Shown here piece after piece: positions 56,049 through 64,000 of a stretch of 64,000 bases of DNA. The notes below the pieces were generated by a model. The model saw nothing but the letters and a program-made list of their open reading frames with translations, ran no database searches and was not told the DNA's origin. Each line of letters starts with the position of its first letter. The stretch's first letter is position 1. Where the stretch lies: assembly GCA_963924555.1 (NCBI GenBank), contig OZ004583.1:6214582-6278581 (forward strand). The letters run 5' to 3'. A program made the position numbers and the translations under genes. The DNA is from Crambe crambe. Taxonomy: Eukaryota; Porifera; Demospongiae; Poecilosclerida; Crambeidae.

Positions 56049-56231
56049 GATCAGATTTCTCTGTTGAGAAATATACATCACTATTACTTTGGGGGAACTA
56101 CTGCTACTCTTTGGAAGAATTCCTGACTGCTGAAGCTATCACTACATGGAGAAAACTCATAAGCATAATGGATAGAATTGATCAATGCAAGTATGCTGAC
56201 AGCATCAGAAACTTTGCAGAGCCAGTGACAG
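56049..56231 (+). CDS. Gene B exon: shortened Death-like domain 4
   Basis: A 60-codon phase 1-1 exon starting GSDFSVEKYTSLLLWGNY and ending ADSIRNFAEPVT. It is half-length, as in gene A, and strongly diverged in its middle. Confidence 0.6.
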
Positions 56232-56637
56232 GTAATTTAGGGGAAATCCCCTATTCCATTACACACATCCCTCTCCTAACTTTAGACTAATTGACTGACT
56301 GTGTGCTAGCTAATATCTTTATTAAGATTCTACCCATGGCATACCTCTCAGAGTTTTTGTAATTGGCTCAGTCGGATTGATTCATTAGATGATTGTATTA
56401 AAACCCTTTCCATGCTTTGTTAGAGTTGTAAGATCTCAATAGCATGTGTACATGCCATAGCAACTAAATTGCAGTGTATGGTTCATATGGGATACAGTGG
56501 AATCCAAAATGACTCTATGGTTTCATGACACAAACTATCCCTTCCATAGACAATTCCCTTTAAGTGATTAAAGTAGCTATTGTGTCATAGGTCATTATTT
56601 CCATTCAGTTCTAGCTGTAATCAAGTTTTTCCTGTAG

Positions 56638-56940
56638 ACCCCACAATGACAGTTGAGAACCTGACGACTGTACTGATGAGTGCAGAGGAGTCATCATTGC
56701 ACATTATGTACAGCGTAAAAGATTCCGATTGGGGCAGACCATTTTATGATCTAATGGAGCGTATTGAGTCCTGTATACCCAGTGTGGAGCAGCAAGTGAA
56801 AGCAGCTGCCATGTGGTACATCAGTAGCCATCCAGATCAACCTACTTGGAAGGAGATTGCTACATCTGCACTCTATGGAGATGTAGTTGAGGTTGAGGAA
56901 GTTGATGTGGCCATTGAAGCTTGTGATTATTGTACTAGAG
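56638..56940 (+). CDS. Gene B exon: Death-like domain 5
   Basis: A 100-codon phase 1-1 exon starting DPTMTVENLTTVLMSAEESS. The variable part reads LHIMYSVKDSDWGRPFYDLM. It has the same length as gene A with about 31 base changes, while both flanking introns are almost identical to gene A. Confidence 0.7.
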
Positions 56941-57161
56941 GTGAGTTAGTTGTTTTTAGTGATCCATTACAGCTATAGCCAGAATGATCAGTACAGGTGT
57001 GCACATGCTGTAGGGGAAATTTATTGACTCATGTATGATGTGTAGCTATGTGCACAATACTATTCTAATTCTCATTCTACAATGCATGGGATAGTCACTT
57101 AGTTTTTGAGTAATCATGTTGGAATAATTATACCTGTACATCTTCATTTCATCATTGACAG

Positions 57162-57413
57162 ATTCCAACTTCAGCATTGAGAGAATAAACAAGGTGTTGG
57201 AGGAAGTGGACGATTGGGAGAAAGTGGCACGATATTTTTCTTATAAGCTAATAAAAAGAATCAAGTCCAGTGAGAATACTACACCAAAGCAAGCCTTAGC
57301 TGTTATCATGGTGCGTCTTAACCCTGCTATTGATTTGGAGGGATTGGCCAGTGCACTCAGGGATACAGGTTACGATGCACTTGCTGAGGATGTGACCACC
57401 AAGTATGTCAAAG
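57162..57413 (+). CDS. Gene B exon: Death domain 6
   Basis: An 83-codon phase 1-1 exon starting DSNFSIERINKVLEEVDDWE and ending LAEDVTTKYVK. It is shorter than gene A because it lacks the repeated E-V-x-D-W-E units. Confidence 0.75.
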
Positions 57414-57554
57414 GTGAGACTTACACACACCAATAACTGCCTATTAGCATTGAAACTTAAAGGGGTAATGTTGCTGCTATTACAGTCATGCATGGTTTCA
57501 TTACATTTCACATACTGTGCATATTTATGTACAGAAAGTTTTATGAATTTTGTA

Positions 57555-57903
57555 CCGTACAGCAGGTTATTTTCGGAGATAAAATAATCATCAAAGGATA
57601 AATACAGATGAAGAATTATGGTAGTCTTTTATTTGGTACGGTACAACAATATCTACGGAATTTGCTTCACAGCTGCTGAATTTTCTTTTTCACTTGGCTT
57701 GCACACTATTTTTGGCCTTCATTTCTTCAGGTATAGCCCTCTTCATGATCGTGGCAACTTCTTAATTGATGGAATCTAGCTAGCTCTACGTATAGTGCCA
57801 TGGTTGAATGTACGGACATCTAAACGGTGGGAAATAGAAAAAATTTCGATAGATACGAAATTACCGAATTTTTATCCCCACCAAAATTATCCTGCTGTAT
57901 GGT
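57555..57903 (+). mobile_element. Mariner-like MITE with TA target duplication, in gene B only
   Basis: The ends CCGTACAGCAGG and CCTGCTGTATGG lie inside TA duplications. Gene A shows the empty site near 28930. It is 349 bp without an ORF. Confidence 0.85.
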
Positions 57904-57939
57904 ATGTGAATATTGTGTATGTGGTAACAAGTTACTACC

Positions 57940-58980
57940 CCATAAGGGCCAGTCCAACTTGGTAATTTGAGAGCTTAATTTACATCTTCTTCATATTTTC
58001 ACTTCTTATGACTAAAATCAGGTTAAATCTGAAAGGTCCTAAAATCCTAAACTTTCCTGGGGGTCTCTAAATCGTCTTCCTATGCCACAGTTGCTTCTTA
58101 GCTTTGCCACACTCTCATGTCAGTTAGAAGTCTACTGGCTTACTTCATTAGTAGTTACACACAGATTTCCCTTCCTTAATTTATCGCAGCAGTCTTTGAG
58201 GTAAGCATAAGGTACTGTAACTCTTGAACAAAGCATTTATTTCTAAATCTACAAGTCAAAAATCAAGAAAGCATCATGCTACCCACACAGCTGATAGAGT
58301 GTTGATTAAAGGACAAGCTAACTAATGTTTCAAAGCAGGTCAACACACTAATCAACTTCAACTTATTGGGAGAAAATGTTTGCATTTCTATTGCTTGGAT
58401 ACCTGGCTCAAGGGTACAAATCTGAACTTGTCATGAAGCAAGTTTACTGTTCTTATAATTTCAATGTAGAACATGGTCCACGTCTCCTTCAAAACATCCA
58501 GATGAGGGTGTATGATTTTGTAAAATATATCATGTTACTTGCCTACGATATAGTATACCATTTTTCTAATCTAACTATATGGATTGGGACCTGTGCTGGG
58601 CACGGGGCTCAATGTCCCTGTCCCCTTAGCAACTGATGTGGTTGCTATAATTATTTGGTCATGCCCCACCCCATCCTGTTTTATGCTACTTAAGTTCACC
58701 TTGGATGAGACATGTTGGGTGGTGAATACCCATGCTGTGCCCAGCACTTGGTCCTAACAAGACCCGAGCCTTGTTAGGGTACACAGGAAGTGGGCGGGTG
58801 GGTGAATTTTTCGGCTCTGCTATCCTACACTTGCCTTCTGCTTCTCAGTCTGACCACTGCTTGAGTATCACTCCTATTGTGCAACCATGAGCCTGTACAA
58901 CCTTCTCAGTTGTGCACATGCTCATCCCACATGCCTATTAACCTGGGTTAATAGAGTACCATTAACCCTCATTGATAAAG
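57940..58980 (+). repeat. Dispersed repeat family, copy 4
   Basis: It carries the landmarks of copy 1 (28985) and the extended right part of copy 2, ending after TTAACCTGGGTTAATAG. It is the counterpart of the gene A intron repeats. Confidence 0.8.
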
Positions 58981-59352
58981 TGCTTGTGATAGTGCAACGA
59001 ACGAACGAGCCATCCATCGCTAATACGAAAGAGAGAACAAGCGGCTGAAATTCTTCGCAGCATAATTAAGGATCGCTGTCAACATCAATTTCTCTTCTTG
59101 CACTCCCAAGAATTGGAGTCCATACGCTTTTGTAGACATGATGGCTCCTCACACAACTGGAGAACTCATGGTCATGCTAAATCTAGCAGCTGGCATGCAT
59201 GACTATTTTGCGCACTTTCGGATACTGTCAAATTAAATACTGTCATTGGAGGAAATCATATAATTCTCCTGCACTATTTGAAGCATGTAATTATATGAAC
59301 AAGTAAGGGAAAAAGCATTTCGTGAAATGAAAAAAGATGTAGGGATGACCAC

Positions 59353-59555
59353 TGCTCAAAAAAGTAAGGAAACAAGAAGGATGGAAATGGGATCAATCTT
59401 TGTTCTGTATATCCAGCTAACAATCCCTACATATACGTAGGGTAGCTTCAGATTATAGTGTAGTAATGTACGTATATGTAGGGATTGTTGGCTGGATATA
59501 CAGAACAAAGATTGATCCCATTTCCATCCTTCTTGTTTCCTTACTTTTTTGAGCA
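59353..59555 (+). mobile_element. Foldback MITE
   Basis: TGCTCAAAAAAGTAAGGAAA and its complement TTTCCTTACTTTTTTGAGCA bound arms of about 90 bp with almost no mismatch. A shorter relative is at 40138. Confidence 0.9.
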
Positions 59556-59706
59556 GAATTAGAGGATTAGAATTGCCATGTCAGCACACTTTCAGGTGGG
59601 AGAAGCTGCTTGCAATCAAGAAGCCTGAAATCAAGTCACCAGAAAAAAAGAAGAAAGACTGTTGACCCTGAAGAACATAATTCATCAGATAAAAGTTTGC
59701 TAGCAG

Positions 59707-59868
59707 GTGGTGGACCTTTGATATTTATTTTATAGCTTCCATGGGCCTAGCTACAGTACGTGAATGTTTTACTTTTTTTCTTTCTTTCTTTGGGGGAGGG
59801 GGGTTTCAGTTCAAAAGTTCATGTACTGCAGCTAGGCCTATAAAATGAATATCAAAGGTCCACCACAA
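59707..59868 (+). mobile_element. Foldback element
   Basis: GTGGTGGACCTTTGATATTT and its complement AAATATCAAAGGTCCACCAC (with a small indel) enclose a hairpin with a CTTTCTTTC loop. Confidence 0.78.
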
Positions 59869-59879
59869 ATATGTGGTGA

Positions 59880-60640
59880 ACTTGTTTCGTGGTCATGTCT
59901 GACTTAAATGAAAGTTAAGCAAATGGAGTTAATTGATAGGCGGGGCTACCTGCAGGATATCCTGCATGCTCCATGGTTTATATACTAGCGACACGTGGTC
60001 ATCCAGCAGTCAGCCTCAGCTAGATAGCCAGACCCATCAGGGAAAGATATTCTTTTCTCCCCTCCCTCCTCCCAACTTTCTCATCCACCAAGAGATGCCT
60101 AACTCTTGGTGTGACATGTCGGGCCAAGTAGGGGTTCAAGTGGAACCCCACTTTACCCAATCACTAATCAGCTAGCGATAAAAATTATTACTGCATACAC
60201 CAGGCCGGCTGACATTCCAGCACACAACTAATCTAGGCTCCTGCTGCCTATGTAGTGAGAGCTGATCGATTAATCAGCAGTAACCTTATATGGTTGGGTC
60301 CTATAGTAGTATAAAATATACTCATTGGAAAGCGTATGAAATAAGCTTTCTTTTGAGCCTATTTTCAAGGTCATGGCGGGTAGTATGAAGGAGCTATGAA
60401 CCAAAATGTCCGATCACCTAAAAATGGTATAGGCCCCCCCCCCTTAACTTTGAAGAAGATAATAAAAAGATCAGATTCTGTAGACTCACTGTGTCATAGC
60501 TAATATGATCTCTCCATGCTGTCGCTGCATTTGGAGAATGGCTTTCTAACATGCATCTTCTTGTTTTTTATTTGTTGTTTTGTTTTGTTTCTTTGTTGTT
60601 GTTTTTTCTCAATAATTATGAATGATATGGTTTCTTGCTA
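59880..60640 (+). other. Gene B intron before the GTPase exon, no gene recognised
   Basis: It contains a short open stretch at 59933-60175 without family resemblance, poly-C near 60426 and a TTTGTTGTT microsatellite near 60565. Confidence 0.45.
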
Positions 60641-60649
60641 TACTTGTAG

Positions 60650-62817
60650 ATTCTGATCAAGATGAAGTAGATGAAAAGGAATTTCTTAATGTGGTACAAG
60701 AAGCCATCAACAAATCTGGAGACATAGAACGAAAATTAGTCCATTCTGTCTTTCTAGGCTCCCCTGGTTCTGGAAAAAGTTCGTTAATCACTCGGCTTGT
60801 TCGCAAAGTCCCAAAGGACTTCTCTCCCTCCACTGGTGTCTGTGAGCCTGTTATTATAGTGGACGTTGGAATAGAAGATTCTTCTGCCACACATGCATCA
60901 GTTACAGTTCTACTAAAGGCTGGGGAGTGGTCCGAAGCCGAGTTTGAGGTGTCTGTTGTGAGGCAAATGAACAAGGAAAGCATAACCATCACACCCAAAA
61001 CAATGACACCCAGAACAGTGCCTCTTCCTGCACCATCCACTGTTCCACTTCAACCAGTAACATCTCCACATGTATCGCATTTTACGACTCCATGTCAAAC
61101 CAGTGGCTCTGTCACTTTAGAAATGCTAACAAGTGATAAAGCTGATCTCTCCAGGAGACAACTCTTGCCTCCACCAAAACTTATTCATAATATTTCATCG
61201 ATAATAAGTAAATATGGCTACGACAGAGTTCAAAAGTATTTAAAGAACTCCTTTTCGATTTACTTGACTGATACTGGTGGTCAAGTGGAGTTCCAAGAGA
61301 TGCTGCCTCTCCTGATATCTGGACCATCCATATTCTTCTTCCTCTTTTGCATCGATCAAGATCTCTGCAGCAAGTTCAAGATATCATATCGAAAAAAAGA
61401 CAGAACTGTTATCAATTCGTATGTATCTTCCATCAGCACAGAGGATGCTCTGCTGCAGTGCCTTGCTAGTGTCGATGCCATGGATATAACTGGCCAAAGT
61501 GATGTCAAGACCCACCAACCTCTTGTCTTCATAGTAGGAACACACAAGGATCTGCTTGGTTCCAATGCTGAAGAGAAAATCAGTGAGATTGACCGACAAT
61601 TGATCAATTTAGTTTGTAAGCATGGATACCAGCACTTGGTTCAGTATGCAGATCAGCAATCCAACAGGTTGATGTTCACTGTTGATAATTACAGCAAGAG
61701 TGAAGAGGACTTTGAACGCATCCGATCACGAGTCAGTGAAATAGTAATTGGTCGAGATGAGTTTGCCATTGACTATCCTATCAGCTACTTGCTGTTCAGC
61801 CTTGATTTTGAAAATATGAAGAAGAGCATTGTTTCCTTTGATGAATGTGTGTCTCTAGCTGCTCAGTATGGCATCAGTAAAGACCAAGTGAAGCACCTAT
61901 TGCGATTTCTTCACACCCGAATTGGAAGGATCAAGTATTTTCCTGTAAAAGGCTTGCATAATATCGTTGTACGAGAACCTCAAGTTCTTTTCAATAAAGT
62001 CACAGACCTCATTGTGGAAACATTTTCCTCTAAATCGCTTTATCAACATGAACTTTCAGATTTCAAGCATAGAGGAATCATTTCAGCCTCAATTTTCAAG
62101 CAAGTGTTAACAGCAGAAGATGGCATCGATCCAAATTCATTCTTGAAATTACTCGTCCATCTCCGCATCATATCCCAAATCACTTCATTGGAAAATGAAG
62201 AAGACAGATACTTCATCCCATGTGTCCTTAACCATGTCCAGGCATCTCAAAGACTTGAACCAGTTTCTAGCATCCCCACACTCTACATTGGGTTCAAATG
62301 TAATCACTGCCCAAAGTACCATTCATTAAAACTACCATTAAGTATAATTCAGTAAAGTGCCAAAGGGGATATTCGGTGTTTTAATAAACACTTTACTTTC
62401 AAATACAGTCCAGAGCAAAAATAAGTGGGAGCTTCTACCTGACTCCATTTTCAGGGACCAAGTATCCTTCAGTGTTGGTCGCTTTAAAGACAAGAGTAAC
62501 TCTGAAATTTTCATCTTCATTTCTAGAAATTGTTTTGAACCCATCTTGTTGCGAGTCTCGTCGTGTTCATATCAGCCATCTATGCAATGATATTCGCAAC
62601 ATAGTCGATAAAAGTATCAAGTCTTCGATAAAAGATCTGCACTACGACAGTCTGAAGACCCAACATTACTTTTGTATCAAGTGTGATTCATGTTCCTCTA
62701 CCCACCAAGTCCAAGATCCAGACTACGAGGATGATGACTACATCATGTACTGTGAAAGTGAGCACAAGAGCTGTGCTTTATCTGAGGATTGCTTATCCTG
62801 GTTCAGACCAAAGAAAG
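60650..62817 (+). pseudogene. Gene B exon: Roc/COR-type GTPase, interrupted near the 3' end
   Basis: From acceptor ATACTTGTAG the frame runs as in gene A: DEVDEKEF, P-loop GSPGSGKSS, a Pro-rich insert of about 60 residues, DTGGQVEFQEM, VGTHKD, and the COR-like LLRFLHTRIGRIKYFPVKGL. All nucleotide-binding motifs are intact. At 62316 a 49-bp insertion adds a stop (TAA after CCATTC region; the simple frame ends at 62355). Excision of 62316-62352 as a 37-nt GT-AG intron would restore the frame. Near 62491 one extra A shifts the frame again, and the conserved C-terminal part continues to 62817 in that frame. A product ending early would still hold the G domain and most of COR. Pseudogene, sequence error and recoded gene cannot be told apart here. 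Confidence 0.75.
62316..62352 (+). other. Possible 37-nt micro-intron inside the GTPase exon
   Basis: It starts GTACCATTC and ends ATAATTCAG. Removing it joins AAT codon halves and leaves a four-residue in-frame insertion (NKVP) before KGIFGVL. It is shorter than usual animal introns and the donor is weak. Confidence 0.3.
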
Positions 62818-63500
62818 GTCAGCATGTCAAGTTTTGCACATCTATGCATATAGAACTCTGGACTTATTGTATTGTTATATGCTACAGCTCAACACTCACG
62901 TCAGGAATATGTTGCATCTAAGACTGACACTGAACTGAGTAAGTGTCCAAGTTAGCTACAGTATTGAAGTAACTACAGCCATATCTTTAATTCAAGATAA
63001 CACATGTATGATGGAGTTTGGGTCAGATTTATACATTATGTGTCTATTAAGATCATTAAGGTTGTAGTATAGCTGAGTCCCATAAAGTTCTTTGGAGGGT
63101 TTTAGCTGTTGGATCAGATTTATACATTATGTGTCTATTAAGATCATTAAGCCATGACATTATATTAGTTGTTTACTAATCTGATTCTTCCATCATGAGC
63201 TCAATACAACCATGGGGCTTCTTGATTCAACAAAGTGCTACTTTTACAGTCCTTCAAATATTTATAACTATAAGCCTGCATGTACTTTTCCTGATTAATT
63301 TTGTTTGCCCAGAATTCATGAACCTCCTCGAGCCCATCTAAAGTTCAGAAAATGTAATAGTGTCATCATTAGAATGACAAACTAAGAAACTTCTAGCTCT
63401 AGAAGAAAGGAACAGTTGACAAAATATCTAATCATACTTTAAAATAGTCATAACTAACTATTCATCTACATGTACTTTTCCTGATTGATTTTGTTTTCGT
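62818..63500 (+). pseudogene. Decayed 3' region of gene B
   Basis: Scraps match gene A in order. AAAGGAACAGTTGACAAAAT at about 63407 corresponds to the end of the C-terminal Death exon (AAAGGAACAGCTGACAAAAT), and CCCAGAATTCATGAACCTCC near 63310 to the 3' UTR. GATTTATACATTATGTGTCT occurs twice (63027, 63117). No intact Death domain remains. Confidence 0.65.
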
Positions 63501-63505
63501 TATAG

Positions 63506-63510
63506 TGTGA
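63506..63510 (+). CDS. Gene B terminal-exon-like site
   Basis: Acceptor TTTCGTTATAG is followed by TG then TGA, the same as gene A at 38249, and by GAGGAAGCTGACTTGCCCAG as in gene A. Use of this exon in gene B is uncertain. Confidence 0.35.
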
Positions 63511-64000
63511 TGAGGAAGCTGACTTGCCCAGAATTCATGAACCTTCTAATAGTAACAGTGTCCTTATAACTAACTACAAATTTTGTTTGCCAAAAGTTGA
63601 ACTTCAGAACATTAGCTAGCTACTTTAGTAAAATTAATGTGACTTTTGTATTAGCTATTTTAAATTTTCCATTTTTATTTCTTTGGTACTATGTGCATAT
63701 TCAGTTTCTACAAGCACATGTACTTGAACAGAAGTAAGACTCCACTTTCACTGACTAGGCCTGAGCCAATTGTGCTAGCATAATTAACTCCTAAAGAGAA
63801 TAATTTTTGAAAAGAGTGTTTTGCTTGTTAAGGGAGTTCTTACCCACAATTTTGGTGATTTCGAAAATATTTCGTCGAACTTCTAGGCTTCATACCGCCT
63901 TCATACATGCCCCTAGAACCTTTTTTTACCACCAAAATGCAGCTTTTTAAAAGAGCTTTCCAATGGTCTATTCAAAAAAAACCCTAAGTCCAACCATGAC
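63511..64000 (+). other. Downstream region, no gene recognised
   Basis: 3'-UTR-like sequence shared with gene A up to about 63720, then AT-rich sequence without a recognised exon or repeat. Confidence 0.4.

Larger units (their letters stand above)
41904..63510 (+). other. Gene B: 2A-leader, TAZ1, Pro-rich, multi-Death, Roc/COR GTPase, damaged 3' end (gene model)
   Basis: The exon chain in phase is: 42281-42584 (or 41904-41970), 43311-43367, 43503-43615, 45590-45662, 46094-46282, 46360-46473, 46848-46942, 49971-50201, 51895-52158, 52255-52468, 53597-53839, 54934-55209, 55382-55633, 56049-56231, 56638-56940, 57162-57413 and 60650 onward. It differs from gene A by the TAZ1 exons. In the GTPase exon, a 49-bp insertion (62316 on) and a one-base insertion near 62491 break the simple frame. 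The C-terminal Death domain is reduced to a scrap. Either gene B is a young pseudogene or it makes a protein shortened in its COR part; an assembly error is a third option. Confidence 0.6.

Overview
This is nuclear DNA of an invertebrate animal, most likely a demosponge of the Amphimedon type (inference; no marker gene fixes the species). The reasons are AT-rich sequence dotted with CTAGCTAGC runs, short introns with standard GT/AG borders, many foldback MITEs, hAT relics, and large families of Death-domain and Roc-like GTPase genes. Everything recognisable as a host gene lies on the + strand. Exon borders below were set by hand from splice consensus, reading phase and comparison between copies.

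Layout: the window holds a tandem array of one gene family. Gene 0 (left edge to about 1.8 kb) contributes the end of a Roc/COR-type GTPase exon and a C-terminal Death domain. Gene A (about 7.9-38.3 kb) reads in one continuous frame. Its order is a 2A-like leader exon (NPGP at 8174), a small basic exon, four proline-rich exons, six Death-like exons, a 719-codon GTPase exon, two linkers, a C-terminal Death domain and a tiny terminal exon. Gene B (about 41.9-63.5 kb) has the same order, but carries in addition a complete TAZ1 zinc finger of the CBP/p300 type. Its GTPase exon and 3' end are damaged. A broken Death exon at 40.8 kb and an ornithine-decarboxylase-like relic at 39.4 kb lie between A and B.

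How the parts may work together: the leader carries a hydrophobic stretch and a D-V-E-x-N-P-G-P ribosome-skipping motif, so one mRNA could yield a secreted or membrane-directed form and a cytosolic form. Death-fold modules plus a Roc/COR switch suggest a signalling receptor or adaptor, comparable in outline to DAPK1 or to NLR-like proteins. Ligand and pathway cannot be read from sequence. Nearly all introns are phase 1, so Death and TAZ1 exons are symmetrical cassettes. Between A and B, introns around Death exons 5 and 6 are almost identical while the exons themselves differ by about 10% or more, mostly by amino-acid replacement.

The remainder is repeats: an almost complete hAT transposon on the - strand (16.5-19.7 kb), a deleted hAT (11 kb), TA-flanked MITEs present in one paralog and absent from the other, long foldbacks, and two minisatellites (47 bp and 28 bp units) expanded in gene A only. 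No tRNA, rRNA or CRISPR was recognised.
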